Source of the DNA: Vandiemenella viatica | Taxonomy: Eukaryota > Arthropoda > Insecta > Orthoptera > Morabidae | NCBI GenBank assembly: GCA_031002005.1 | Contig: JARYHS010009186.1 | Location: 107,916,829-107,980,828, forward strand | Direction: 5' to 3' | DNA: 64,000 nt | Shown: in pieces, positions 10,762 through 22,525 of the stretch | Position numbering within the stretch: position 1 is the stretch's first letter | Layout of the letters: each line of letters opens with the position of its first letter | Notes under the pieces: generated by a model | What the model saw: only the letters and a program-made list of their open reading frames with translations | Databases searched by the model: none | Told to the model about the DNA's origin: nothing | Position numbers and translations under genes: made by a program

Positions 10762-12149
10762 TAAGTAGATTTATGAAATGCGAAGTAGGAAAAAACATTG
10801 AGAAGGAAAGCAAAAAAAAGTAAAAAGTAGGACGGTGGCTCAACTATCTTTACGAAAAAAAAACTTGTATGCCGTACCATGATTTTAATTTGTATCTCCA
10901 GGAATATAGTAGTCTGAAAGCGAGAAACAGCAAAGATCAGAGTGTGCAAAGCAGATACGTAAGCTGCACCTTTTACGTTAAGGTTTGCTACAGACCGAAG
11001 CCACAATATTCTTCGTCACACGGCTCGCAAGACAAAAACAAAAAAGGTCAGTTGTGGATTCACAGCGGAAGTTGTCTGCAGTTTATTGCCAAGTCAGACA
11101 ATCCCCTGTTGTGAAAACCAAAGACAGGCTCGTCACAAACCATTTCGACGGGTCGCCTGTTGCAGTAGAACCCGTCCCAGTCGCGAAGATGGATTTATTT
11201 CACTGTGGCCGAGTGTTTTTTGGTGATGATTTAATGCGTTTCCTGACATAGATTTACGACTGGTCTATGTTTGTTTTCCCATTTATACGGGACGAACTGT
11301 TCGAGGAAGGCTCATAAAACGGGCGCGCGACTTCGCGTGAAATAACTTGAGACCGGAGTGGAAGAGTGCAACTGGTTTAATGATCTCCCTGCAACACGCC
11401 TCCACCGTCCGTGTTGTAAACTGCGCCGAGATTCCTGGAAACAGGTCATCCCAGTGACAGCGGCTGTCGCTCACAGTTCATCGTCCAATTACTGGGCTAC
11501 GCATTTCCAGAAACAACGCCACCAAATTATCATCACTCAGAGTACTGCAATGAAGGTGGACGGACGATGCTCCAACAATTACGCTCTCTCTTATCCTTTC
11601 TCTGAAATGTAATTCAACGCTCACTGCTGCATTCTATTTTTGAAATCAACAGAGTTAATAGAATCACTTATAGACGTAATGTTTCTTTTGGCAGTGACAA
11701 GAAAATCTGGGGTAAAAAAGATGAGAAATTAGCAATTATTTGCACCAATTAGGTTCTGAATTTTTTTCTTTAAGTTTTAATGGTCTTAAGGTCATTCCTG
11801 ACTTTTCTTCAACTTGTGTTTGGAATTTCTTAGTATCGGAGATTACACTGAACTTTTAGATTTTACATTATAAAAGAATCAAGATTGGTAGCTAATTAAT
11901 TTTACGTATAATGGTATCATGTTTTATACAGAAAATTGTAAGATTACCAAGTTTGGTTAGGTTAAGATTTAAGTCCTTGAAACAGACTTGACTTCTTCTT
12001 CATTACCTTTTGCCAGCTTTTGGGGTCTGGTGTTTTTGATGAGTTTTACTCATTGTTGGTAAGGTCAAATTTCGAGCTTTGGTTCTATGGCCGCATGGGC
12101 TTGCTGACGGCAAGCATTATATGCCGATTTCCAGGTCGCACTACGTTAT
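10762..12149. other. Unassigned DNA
   Basis: No repeat family or credible exon is recognised. The stretch 11,080-11,480 has more G+C and CpG than its flanks and may be unique functional sequence. From 11,620 to 12,140 it is ordinary AT-rich DNA. Confidence 0.4.
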
Positions 12150-12361
12150 AATGAAGTGTTGCCATTCGGGAGGACGGCGGTTCGAATCTCCGTCCGGGTA
12201 TCCAGATTTGAGTTTTCCATAGTTTCCCCAAATCACTCTAGGCGAATGCCGGGATGCTTCCTTCAAAAGGCCATGCCGAATTCCTTCCCGTTCCTTGTAT
12301 CCAGTCCCATCCTGTCTCTAATAACCACGATGTCGACGAGGCATAAAGCCATAAGTAAAAA
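12150..12361 (+). repeat. SINE family A copy
   Basis: The family order is clear: B box GGTTCGAATCTCCGTCC, TTGAGTTTTCCATAG, AAATCACTC, the GGGATGCTTCCTTC block, TTCCTTCCCGTTCC, and the 3' part with a short A tail at 12,357-12,364. The tRNA-like head before the B box is partly preserved. Confidence 0.85.
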
Positions 12362-12419
12362 AAAGTGTTGTCATCAGTCTGTGAAAGGTATATCAGTGCT
12401 CTGTGTTTGATATGTGTAC

Positions 12420-12545
12420 ATTCGCCCGCAGTCAGGATGTTCGGCACACGGGGATTGGGCTCATGCCCGGTCGCGTTGTACCTCCCGGATCTAGCATGCG
12501 GTGTATCAGCGCACTGAGCCACAACTGCAGATCTCGAAACAATCT
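12420..12545 (-). repeat. tRNA-like sequence, possible SINE head
   Basis: On the minus strand TGTGGCTCAGTGCGCTGA resembles a Pol III A box. A B-box match is weak and no acceptor stem closes. Probably the head of an eroded SINE. Confidence 0.35.
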
Positions 12546-12769
12546 TAACGGGTAACCAAAATCTTGATTGTGAACAGATGATTGTGAAAATCCGCCTAGA
12601 AACACTAATCAGAAAGGCTGGTACGATAGGCCCGAGGTTTGATTCTGGACCCGTTGTACCCCCGTGTCGTGTTTGGCGGCGCTTTGACATCAACATTATA
12701 CTACTAATAATAGTACTATTAGTAATAACAATATCGGGTGTTTGCAATGACCTTGTGAATAGTGTTTCT

Positions 12770-12995
12770 CACTGGCTGCTCAATCCGGCCCTATCATATT
12801 CGCCTAACCCTCCCGGTGCTCCCACCGGGCATAACGTGAAATCAGATCCACGTTCTATCGTACTTTGCATTATACAGCATGGTGAAAATCTGGTTCAGCT
12901 CATTTGAAAATCCCAGCCAAGACTAGTATTCGAACCGCGGACCTTTCGATATCTAATCAAACAACTGAACTACTAGACCGCTGCACCACCATACT
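12770..12995 (-). repeat. SINE family B copy
   Basis: The minus strand shows GGTGGTGCAGCGGTCTAGTA, the B box GGTTCGAATAC, and the family-B body including the CATGCTGTATAATG block and CACCGGGAGGGTTAGG near the end. Confidence 0.75.
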
Positions 12996-13523
12996 GAAGG
13001 ATTAAAGCTACGGCTTAACAGCACAAAGTTGCTGCAAATTTATATAAATTACGTTGCAGTGAATGATTCTTTTGATTTATTAAGTATTTATTTGTGGAAG
13101 CAACAGCAATATTTAAATGCATATTTAAACCACTTACAAGGAACTAAAATCAACTTGTAATGTGGCTGAACACTATTGGACTGATTGTTGGCTTGCTCTT
13201 TGATTTCTGTCAGTGAAGGTAGTCTCAGGTTTTTAGAGGGTTCTGATGTCAGCATTTGGGCTTCGTGCTAGAACAGATCAGATCAGCTAACCTCTGTAGT
13301 TTGCCCCTTGCGACTCACGTATCCATGCGTCCGTCAGTGTAAGACCGAACCAGTAGCTCAGGTATTGTTAATTGTGGCATCGCCTTCCTAGGAATTCTAT
13401 CCAGAGATCCATCTCCTCCACCGTCGATTTGAAGTCAGTGGACTTAAGCTGATTGGCCTCCACCAATGTTATATTGATGTTTTGGCACCTACTTTGACTC
13501 GTGGATTTGTTCTTGAGGACGAC
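12996..13523. other. Unassigned DNA before the hAT element
   Basis: No repeat or exon is recognised. It contains the left copy of the 8-bp duplication (13,524-13,531) at its right border. Confidence 0.35.
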
Positions 13524-13929
13524 TTGGTAACTAGTGATGTGCCGGATCGTTAAAAATGTTTATCCGCGGATACGGATACAGATACGGATCATTAGTGCCT
13601 AGATCCGCGAATACGGATACGGATACGGATCTCAACTTCCTCAACTTGTACCGAGAGTGAAAAAGTCGTCAGCTACGATCTATTATCAACGAACATCCAG
13701 CATACGCGACGTGTTTTGACCTTGCACTGTGCGTGTTTATGTTTATATTTTAAGATGACATAGGATAGCGTAGATTATTTACGCTTGTGTTTTTTGGGAA
13801 GTTGTAGGTTAAATTAAAATTAAAACAATTTTTACAAAAAAAGTATAGTACTGTAATACGGAAATATTTTACGATAGTAAATGACGAATCTGCTAAATAC
13901 AAAATTTGTGAAAGAATGTATTGACATAA

Positions 13930-14720
13930 ATGTACAACTTCACTAAAAAATCACCTTCAGACGAAACACCCACAGAAATATTAGTTATTTTTAAAAGAAG
14001 ACTCCGCTAAGAAGATAGCCGGTGAAAATATTCAGCAGGAAACGTCTGTAAAAACGGTAAATAGAGAATTTAGAAAAATTTTTTTAACGAATACATAGAA
14101 GAAGTCAAAATGTGGAACATTGCAAAATAAAAATTAACTATTTAATTGCGGAAATGATAGCTTTATCTGGATTACCATTTCAACACGTGAAGATTTTGGG
14201 TTCCGACGATTGATGGATCTTGTTGTTGCAAATTATGTTCTGAAAGGCAGGAAATATTTTACGTAATTTATTTGCATCGAAAATAAAGAACGTGTTGAAG
14301 GATTTTGAGAAAATTTCCTATATATCATATATCTTGTAGGCTTTTTGGTCAGATGCTATCCTTTACAAAATATTCTATAAGAAAAATATCGCTTTAAAAG
14401 CGGAGATTTCGGCAATGTTTGAAGAGTAGGGAATCCCAACCAGAATGTGCACTTCATGGTAAGAAATGGGGGATCCAACATGAGGCGTGCTTGCACTTTA
14501 TCTGGCGTAGATAATATTCACTGTACAGCACATCAGCTGCACCTGGTTGTTAAAAAAGCTGTTAGCAATAACAGTAAAAAATTTGGAGGTCTATGACACA
14601 TGAGTCGCACATATTTATCATCACCTGCAACAAGCGTTTCAAGTGAGCAGTGTTTCAGGGCAGCTGAAATTATTTACGATCCTCATCGTAATGGACTTTC
14701 AAAGCTGTCATGTTACTCTT
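13930..14720 (+). pseudogene. hAT transposase pseudogene
   Basis: Three hAT landmarks survive in broken frames. One reads TREDFGFRRLMDLV. A second reads GGSNMRRA, followed by HCTAHQLHLVVK, the region with conserved Cys and His. The third reads LSSPATSVSSEQCFRAAE, from the C-terminal dimerisation domain. They lie in the right order but much closer together than in a full transposase, so there are internal deletions as well as stops. It cannot encode an enzyme. Confidence 0.8.
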
Positions 14721-14759
14721 TTTGAAGTAAATTTACCAAACTTTATTTTAATTTTAAAT

Positions 14760-15892
14760 GTTTTTTTTATTTTTTTATTTATTTATTTATTATTATTATT
14801 ACTATTTTTTTTTTTTTTTTTTTTTTTTTGCCTTCATCAGTCTTTCAACTGGTTTGATGCAGTCCTCCATCTCTTCCTATCCTGTGCTAACCTTTTCATC
14901 TCAACATACCCCTTACAACCCACATCCTCAATTATATGTTTCATATATTCTAATCTCTGTCTTCCTCTACAGTTCTTACCTTCGACTGATCCCTCCACTA
15001 ACAAATTAACTAATCCAGCATGTCTCAAAATATGACCTACCAGCCTGTCTCTTCTTTCTGTAAGCTTCTTCCACAAACTTCTTTCTTCAGCCATCATTTC
15101 CAAAACTCGTTCATTTCTTACTTTGTCTGTCCACTTAATTTTCAGCATTCTTATGTAGCACCACATTTCAAATGCTTCAATTTTCTTTCTTTCCGGTATT
15201 CCTAAAGTCCATGTTTCGCTACCATAAAGTGCTGTGCTCCACACATAGAGTTTTAAAAAGTTCTTTCTAATCCTTAGATCAATATTTGAAACTAAAACGT
15301 TTCTCTTTTTCATGAAGGCTCTTTTTGCTAGTGCTATTCTGCTTTTAACATCATTCTTGCTTCGACCATCGCTTGTAATTTTACTTCCCAAGTAACAAAA
15401 TTCACTTTCTTCTCCTATTGCATCCGATCCTATTTTTATATTTAATCTACTAGTATTGGTATCATTTCTGCTATATTTCATAACTTTTGTCTTGTTTTGA
15501 TTTATATTCAGTCCAAAATCTTCCTTCAGTATTTTGTTCATGCCATTCAGTAACTTCTCAATATCCTCAGCCCGTTCTGCTAACAAGACTATGTCATCAG
15601 CAAATCTTAGCATACTGATTTTTTCTCCCTGAACACTTATGCCGCATGGAAATTTTTCTTTGACTTTCTTTATTGCTTCTTCTACATACAAGTTGAATAT
15701 TAACGGATATAGACTACAACCTTGTCTCACACCATGTCTCTCGTGATTCTCTACTTTTATTATAGCCACTTGATTCTTATATAGTTTATAGAGTATTCTT
15801 CTATCTCGATACTTTAGACATGACTTCTTTAAAATTTTGAACATCTTGCTCCACCTAACATTATCAAAAGCTTTTTCTAAATCTACAAACGC
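14760..15892 (-). mobile_element. LINE family 2, longest copy, with 9-bp duplication
   Basis: The insertion lies between two copies of ATTTTAAAT (14,751-14,759 and 15,893-15,901) and ends in a long A tract on the minus strand (T-rich 14,760-14,829). An open frame of 335 codons (15,844 to 14,837) is intact. The element is cut at its 5' end just before the reverse-transcriptase motif for the first catalytic Asp, so only the later part of the domain remains. Confidence 0.9.
14837..15844 (-). CDS. LINE family 2 reverse transcriptase, C-terminal part
   Basis: The frame starts inside the reverse transcriptase of a non-LTR retrotransposon. HGVRQGCSLYPLIFNLY and the catalytic MLRFADDIVLLAE are present, followed by the thumb-like region and the tail with WTLGIPERKKIEAFEMWCY and GHILRHAGLVNLLVEG. 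The N-terminal endonuclease and the palm motif with the first Asp are missing, so it is inactive although its frame is open. The ATG is just the first Met in the truncated frame, not a natural start. It is the best reference for four other copies in the window. The clade (RTE-like is possible) is not certain. Confidence 0.85.
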   Translation of the reverse strand: MFKILKKSCLKYRDRRILYKLYKNQVAIIKVENHERHGVRQGCSLYPLIFNLYVEEAIKKVKEKFPCGISVQGEKISMLRFADDIVLLAERAEDIEKLLNGMNKILKEDFGLNINQNKTKVMKYSRNDTNTSRLNIKIGSDAIGEESEFCYLGSKITSDGRSKNDVKSRIALAKRAFMKKRNVLVSNIDLRIRKNFLKLYVWSTALYGSETWTLGIPERKKIEAFEMWCYIRMLKIKWTDKVRNERVLEMMAEERSLWKKLTERRDRLVGHILRHAGLVNLLVEGSVEGKNCRGRQRLEYMKHIIEDVGCKGYVEMKRLAQDRKRWRTASNQLKD

Positions 15893-16342
15893 ATTTTAAA
15901 TACAACATTTTTTAAAGTTTCTGTAAAAGTGATTGTTTTATCTGATGTAAGCACTTTAACAGTACCTTAATAACAATTTTAGCTAGGAAATCACAAAGAT
16001 TAGAGGTCTGATCTCACTATTTAGTTAAAATAATACCTTAAAAATTACTACAGTGGTAAGTTACCAGTTACCTTTGTTTAAATAATTATTTTTTCAATAT
16101 AAATGTGTCAGATATGATATTTAAATAAACACAAAGTAATTGGAATTTAAGTTAATAGTATTTCATTGTTAGCTATCTTTAAAATTTTATATAGGCCTAC
16201 GTGCTTGATTAAATTCTTTACAAAAGATCCGTTAAAGATCCGCTATAAAAAGTAACGGATACGGATACAGACCTTTTTTCCCTCTCGGATATCTGCGGAT
16301 ACGGATCCGGATACGGATATCCGGCACATCACTACTTGTAAC

Positions 16343-17072
16343 AGTGTGTTTTATTCCATGTTCTGAAATTTACATGAAAATTGTAGATTGTTAAAGGAGC
16401 CGATCATTTAGTTCGGGCAATAGACGTCATACACTGGGTATGTCTTAGCTATTCCCACCTGTGTTTTTCTCATCACTACTTCCCAAGGCTGTGTATTGGT
16501 ATCTTCGTGTCGACTTTACTTGTTAATTCTTGCGTCTTGAGGGCTTGATTGTTTTGATACTTATCTTACATGCGGAGACGGAATGGCACGATGTGATCAG
16601 CCTCGGATAATCCTCTAACTATGCGTTCAGTAATAAGATGTCCCTGCTTCTGCCTGACCTACAGGCCTTTCGTGTGTTTCAACCAACTATAGTGTTTATA
16701 CATGCTGATGTCATGTAATGTAAATTGTCTTCGAGTGTGATTTACAACCGTTGTTAAAAGTCATAAAGTCTAACTTAGGCATTTATGTGCGAACCTTCTC
16801 TTATGTCAATGACCTTCATGTTTTGATTGTATACTTTCGTATTTAACACGACGAAATGTAGAAAGAGCTGAGAATAAAGACATGATCCTTATAGCTTGTC
16901 AATATATATATAGTTCAGGTAGTCCTGCCTCGTCAGTACTCCACTTGAAGATGGCGACCGGGTACTTGATCGCAGATATATTTTATGAAAACACCATGTT
17001 TATGCTGTTTGATTCCCGAGAGCAATATATATATATTTTAAAACTCTCCGATTCAATCATTTGTTGACTGAC
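16343..17072. other. Unassigned AT-rich DNA
   Basis: No recognised repeat and no credible exon. Short TATATATA tracts occur at 16,902-16,911 and 17,024-17,036. Confidence 0.4.
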
Positions 17073-17325
17073 GACTTTTGTTTTTTTTTTTACTGATCGC
17101 TTTACGCCTCGTCGACACCGAGGTAATTAGAGGCGGGAAAGGACGGGGGCAAGCAATGGGAAGGAATTCGACCATGGTCTTTTATAAGGAAGCAACTCGG
17201 CATTCGCATGGAGTGATTTGAGCAAACCATGGAAAACACAAATCTGGATGCTCAGATTCGAACCCGCGTCCTCCCGAATGCGAGGCCAACGTAAACCCCT
17301 CACTCACCACCTTGGTGTCTGACGA
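17073..17325 (-). repeat. SINE family A copy
   Basis: The T tract at 17,080-17,090 marks the 3' tail. The minus strand then reads the full family A order back to a recognisable tRNA-like head, including the B box (GGTTCGAATCTG). Confidence 0.85.
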
Positions 17326-17589
17326 CTAAAACAACTTCTGTCGCTATAACTAATACGGCGTACTGAGTTTTGTGAGTGCACATAAGATTTTAATTTGAAG
17401 CAATACAGAAAAATCGTCCATAACGTGCATCTTATTCAAACTTTCTGATCTGTTAGGCTGTACATGGTTCGATGCTGTATTTGGCCATTCATCTGCGTAG
17501 GAAGGAACATAATTGAGACACAAAGAAAATATATTTACATAGTGGCTACTCTGAAAGTCTCCCAAAAATCACGTCTCCGCTGGTATATG

Positions 17590-18245
17590 TAGGTATGTTC
17601 TTCTTCTCTTCGATATCGGCCATCTAAGGACGACGAAAAGTAATCCCGTGCATTTATTTCGTTGCTTCTTTTCTTGACTTCCAATAGTTCTTCATCCTCT
17701 CACTTTGCTGTTTCCTCCTTTTTTCAGTCCATATGTTACTACATTTTCTCTTCTCCTTCTCCTGGATTCCCTTGAAATTGTGTTAAATCTTCTGTTATTT
17801 CGATCTCAATCATACCTTTCTTTACTCCTTGGATCCACTGGTTGCCCTTCTTACTCTTGTAAACATGATTGAAAATTCTTTTTGTAAGTCTATTGTTATC
17901 CATTCACATTATGTGACCAAAAACACTGATTCTCCTCTTTCTGATCGTGTCTGACATCCTTTCAATTTCTTCTTCTTTGTATAGGTCTTTATTCCTCCTG
18001 TGTCTAAACTCACCATTTTCAATTTTTAATGGTCCCCAAATTTTTCTCAAGATTTTCCATTCCCTTTTGTCTATCTCTACTATTTCACCAGTTTTCATAT
18101 AGAACAAGCATTCTGAGGCCTACAATCCTTCTGGTTTGATTACTGTGTTGTAGTGTTTGATTTTAGTTTTCCTCGATAGATTCTTCTTATTATATGTATC
18201 TTTAGTCAATTTGTATGATAGTTCTAGTTTTCTTGCTCTTGATAA
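17590..18245 (-). pseudogene. LINE fragment (family 4), C-terminal region
   Basis: On the minus strand a frame (18,107 to 17,904) encodes KREWKILRKIWGP, RHRRNKDLYK and IRKRRISVFGHIM, the segment after the reverse transcriptase in a distinct LINE family. Upstream, decayed codons match the region before it. Downstream, NRLTKRIFNHVYKSKK and a stop-ridden tail follow to about 17,590. A second piece of the same family lies at 61,630-62,000. Confidence 0.75.
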
Positions 18246-18379
18246 TAGGTATGTTCATTAATGCGCGAAATAGTTTGAAAGAGATCAAGTGTCAGACATG
18301 TTGATTCATCCACTTCCTGATTTAAGATGAAGTTTTTTTTTTCGAAGACGCAGTCAATACAATGCTGAGCAGCATATCT

Positions 18380-18905
18380 CGGTTTATCTGAAGGTTCTAC
18401 TTCATGTGCTGCTGCTACATAGACCCACAGCCCGTGGGTCAGGGCTGGGTGACCTTTTATCAGTGAGGGCCGGATTGGCTGTGGGAGATAACAACTCCTA
18501 CCACCCACCGCGCCAGTGTCCCCTGCGTTTTATTAAATACGTAGCCAAATTAGTGTCGCCGAGGAGTTATTGTACCAATATATATTCCTTATTACTTCGC
18601 AGTGACAGCCATCTATAGTTAATGCGCATATATCAAGTTTCAGTCAGAGTTATTCATTACACGGCCCTCCCCGTGGGTAATTAACTATTGATTTATTTTC
18701 ATTGAAGATTATGCCAATAGCATCAAGAGCGTCGGCATGAATTAGTGCTGCTGCACCAATGTAATGGGGCTCCCTACCCTCCCTACACACACCCGCGCTG
18801 TTATTTTTCGTAATTAATTACTTGCATGCGGATTCCAGATTCCGCTAATTATTATTCACTGTGACTTTGCCACCGTACAATTAATTTCGTAACCCATCGT
18901 AGGGT
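18380..18905. other. Island with TAATTA motifs, possible regulatory DNA
   Basis: The region mixes GC-rich stretches (18,420-18,530) with many homeodomain-type cores: GGTAATTAAC near 18,678, GTAATTAATTAC near 18,810, CTAATTATTA near 18,846 and CAATTAATTTC near 18,878. It has no similarity to the repeats of the window and no exon-like frame. This could be an enhancer, but motif clusters of this kind are common in AT-rich DNA. Confidence 0.3.
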
Positions 18906-19345
18906 GGTTGGAATCCTGGTTTTTTTCCTTCTCTGTTCTGTCCAAGTTTGCGCGGCAAAAATTTATTTTCTTGCCTGGTCTTTAATACTGCATTGCTAAT
19001 GTTGCATAAGTATATTTTATTTTATTCAATAGATCTTTTACCACCCAAATAACCTTTAAGGAAAATTGGTATCAGGTCATAATTCTAAATGCGGTGTTCT
19101 CACTGTTAGAAACTGGTAAATGTTTAGACGCTCTTAATAAGAACTGTAGGCAACAGTACGTGAACTACATTATCTTCACTCATTGGAATTTTTTACCTAT
19201 TAAAGATGAATTATAAAACATATCTAACATATTTTATCAAGTGACGTGATCTGTAAATTATTGGTTAATACAGGGTTATTATAAATGATTGAAGCAATTC
19301 AAAAATTTACTGTAGCTATATTATGTAACAATTTGTCATAAAACT
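18906..19345. other. Unassigned AT-rich DNA
   Basis: Nothing recognised. Confidence 0.35.
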
Positions 19346-19348
19346 TTA

Positions 19349-19487
19349 CAGACTTCTTTTTTTTCTGTCACCAGTCTTTCGACTGGTTTTATGCAATCCT
19401 CCATCCCTTCCTATCTTGTGCTAACCTCTTCGTGCCTACATAACCCTGGCAACCCACATCCTCAATTATCTGCTTCATATATTCTAC
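19349..19487 (-). repeat. LINE family 2, extreme 3' end
   Basis: The minus strand ends with the family-2 3' terminus (GATTGCATAAAACCAGTCG, then GACTGGTGACAG and a short A tract). Only about 140 bp remain. It abuts a mariner-type fragment at its 5' side. Confidence 0.8.
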
Positions 19488-19499
19488 AGTCATATAGAA

Positions 19500-19815
19500 A
19501 AACTCAAAAAGTTTTTTCGCATATTATAAGTGGTCTATGTGTGTCCCGTTCCTGATCCTGCAGATATCAGTCGATAATCAAGATATTCCACACTCGATGC
19601 AGCATGTCTTCGTCAATCTGTTCAATAGTACCACTGATAACAGATTGCAGTTCTAGGAGGTTTGTTGGTAGAGCTTAAAACCTAAATCTTTCACATGTCT
19701 GCAAGCGATTAGGTCGCAAGAGCGTAAAGTCCATGTCCATGATAGGAACTGCCGATCGTCATCCACTCCACGACCGAACCATCGGTTTCTCAATCTCCTG
19801 GTAAAGGATTAACGA
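19500..19815 (-). pseudogene. Mariner-type transposase C-terminal fragment
   Basis: On the minus strand, decayed frames read LQSVISGTIEQIDEDMLHRV, then a DYRLDICRI and GTHIDHL tail. I recognise this as the C-terminus of a widespread arthropod mariner-type transposase. Several stops and frame changes show it is dead. The ends of the element are not identified. Confidence 0.55.
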
Positions 19816-20742
19816 ATACGGATGAAATTTGAATCACCACTGCTAAACTTTTTCTTCTGCATGACCATAAAGTTTCGTGATAATAAACTAAATAATATAG
19901 CTGCAATAAATATTTGTCATAGGAAAACAACTTCAGCAATTCCATAAGGAAAATATTGCTATCATGTTATCAACATTCAGATTCTTATAGAATTTCCTTG
20001 TGTATTCTATAAAAATACACAATATAGTTGCTTGTTGGTTACTGGCAGCTCATGGCAAAACTCAGGCATTGAATAGTTTCTAGTTAAACGTACGTAAATT
20101 TCCATTAAAATTTTGAACCACTGTTCTGATATTAAAAAGAAAATACATCGTGTTGTTTTTCTAGTTTCTCAGGCTGATGAGTATAAAAATATTCAAAGCT
20201 ATTAATTCAAACAATTGCCACCGATAAAAAGGAGATGAAAGGACGTTTTTAAGAGAAGTGTTTCTTAAAATCTATCACCACATACTTTTAGAACTAATGA
20301 AGTATCTGGATCTTACCTTGAAATATTCCTCGTGTATTTCGATCTGTCAAGTTATGAAAAACGTATATTTGAATAGTAAAAATGAGATTTGAACTCAGTT
20401 CGTCCCACGCGCAGAACACAATGTCAGCAGTAACCCACTAAAATAAAATTTTCATCCTCTCTGATGGTATATTCTAATAGAAATGCGTAGTACATAAGAT
20501 TTCTGAGTATTTGCTTGTATCAAGTGAGCAATTTTGTGCTATTAAACCTTCAACTTAGATTCCCATTAAACCTGAGTATCTGTAACAGTTAAAATATCAT
20601 TTAGCAAGTGAACTAATCGTTTACACGCAAGTAGAAATATTAGTTTGGGTTCAGCGAACTATAACTCATGAAACAATTTTGTGTTTTCTCTTGTAGCTCT
20701 GTGCTGCTGGTCAGTTCTGGAATGCATACGATATGCCTGAGT
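19816..20742. other. Unassigned AT-rich DNA
   Basis: No repeat or exon recognised. Confidence 0.4.
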
Positions 20743-21050
20743 GTGGTCAGGTGGCTCAGTGGTTAAGGCGTCTGACTGGAGGTCGAAAGGTCTTGTTTCA
20801 AATACATGTCTCGGCGGGGTTTTTCACAGTCCCTTAACCACTGCCACAGCATATTGTGTAAGGTAATGTACGCCAGAATGCACCCGTGATTCGGATTCCA
20901 CTTTAAATTGTAGGTTCCCTTTACCTAAGGTTAAGTTAGGCAAGAAGGAATGGATCTGACCGTCCTACCTATGATACTTGAATTACTATTCCCACTTCGG
21001 GAGGACCCAACCATCTTTCTGGTAGATACCACGCTTAGCTTAACGATATG
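20743..21050 (+). repeat. SINE family B copy
   Basis: The A box is strong (GGTGGCTCAGTGGTTAAGG) while the B box is mutated (TGTTTCAAATAC). The body follows the family order and extends to a TTCGGGAGGACCCAACC segment near 21,000, making it the longest family B copy here. Confidence 0.8.
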
Positions 21051-22525
21051 CTTGAATGAGGTTTGGCTGACAGAACACCGTCTTTGTTATCAATAATACA
21101 TAATCTGGAACTACCAATCGAAGCATGGATTTATATAAAATATTGCTGCAATTGAAATATATATAAACTGGTTTTGAATACCATGATTGCACATAAATGC
21201 TATCATGCAGTTAATGTCTGAAAGTCAGCTCGTATCTACACAAATTCGTTTATAATGGTATTTCTTAGGTATGTATGTAAGAAGCATAGAATAGAAAAAC
21301 CTAACCCTAAATTTTACCGACTTCGGTGAAAATGCTGAAAATAATGTCTTACTTAGGTTATCATATTTCCTCCATCAATATTGAGGAAGATTTCATTTGC
21401 GAATTACATGTAGAAGGTGGCCCGGGCATTGCCGCCAAATATAATATAAATATATAAAAAAAATGCCTTAATAACCCTTCGTGTATGTTCAGTGATTATA
21501 TACAATATTGGAGAAATGGATTTTTTCGGTATTACCTACAGTAATTCGTAAATTTAAGTTTTTCCACATTATTATCTTTTCTCTAGTTCTCTTATTTTAT
21601 TTTGATAGCGCTGTAGTAAATAAACGATGTGCTAAAAATATATAAAAGGCTAATCGCTTAGATAAAATTTGTATAACTGTAAGTCAAAATACGAATTTCT
21701 TATGTTTGATGAATTTCTAAAATCTTCTGTAAGTGACTAAGAAAGTGTTTAAAAAATTTCGTTTATTAAACTTTCAGAGCTTGAGTAATATACTAAATAC
21801 CATGTTGTGGTTAAAAAAAATTATATTTCTGAATTCCTACCAAATCAAGAAGATTTGAAAATACCTGCAGTCACGATGGTCCTTTAAAAAATACCCATAT
21901 AATTGAAGGAATACCACCCACCCTCCCAAAAAAAATGAAAAATTATAAAAGCAATAATGTCTTAAAAATCATAAGAAACCGCAGAACATACAACAAAGCT
22001 AGTCCGGTAAATGTTGATCCACCCTATTTAGTTTTTCCCTTTGGCTGTCTCGCGGGACACTTTATAAAGTATTTTTGTACACGGGTACAGTACAGTACTT
22101 ATAACATGGTTACTGAAATAAAATTTTGTCATACAGTATTAAATGGTGTAACGTATCTGTGGTTGTAGGATTTCCCTTTCATTCCTGGATGGCATGGAAT
22201 AAACTGACCAAAGTCACATGTTTCGTAAAAAATATTTAAAAAATCAATATCTCGAAAATGGTGAGACATTTACTAAAATAAAATTTTGTCATGTGACATA
22301 AGAAATTATATGACCTATCTGCGGTTACAGAATTATTCTTTCTTTCCTGGACACCATGCATACTAATTTTTGGACACTTTTATCTTAATTTATCAACTTT
22401 TCAACGTCACATCAAAGTGAAACACACCGATTTTACTCCTGGGACAATTGCGCAAAGTTTGAAACCATATAAGAATTCTACGTGCACTTTCCGAGTAAAC
22501 AACGTTCAACAAAGCTTTCTTGTAT
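21051..22525. other. Unassigned AT-rich DNA
   Basis: About 1.5 kb with no recognised repeat. Two similar stretches, about 22,105-22,165 and 22,270-22,330, share AAATAAAATTTTGTCAT and a following TATCTG(T/C)GGTT, so this may be an old element with an internal repeat. Confidence 0.35.

Larger units (their letters stand above)
13532..16334 (+). mobile_element. hAT element with GATACGGAT subterminal repeats
   Basis: Both ends match TAGTGATGTGCCGGAT in inverted orientation. The flanking 8-mers TTGGTAAC and CTTGTAAC agree at 6 of 8 positions, as for an aged 8-bp hAT duplication. Each end carries many short repeats of the type GGATACGGAT (13,575-13,640 and about 16,225-16,325), plausible transposase binding sites. 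The interior holds a decayed transposase (13,930-14,720) and a LINE insertion (14,760-15,892). Confidence 0.85.

Noticed and set aside
12690..12735. Palindrome around AATAGTACTATT as a regulatory site
   Set aside because: Short and within simple TAA-rich sequence; nothing supports function.
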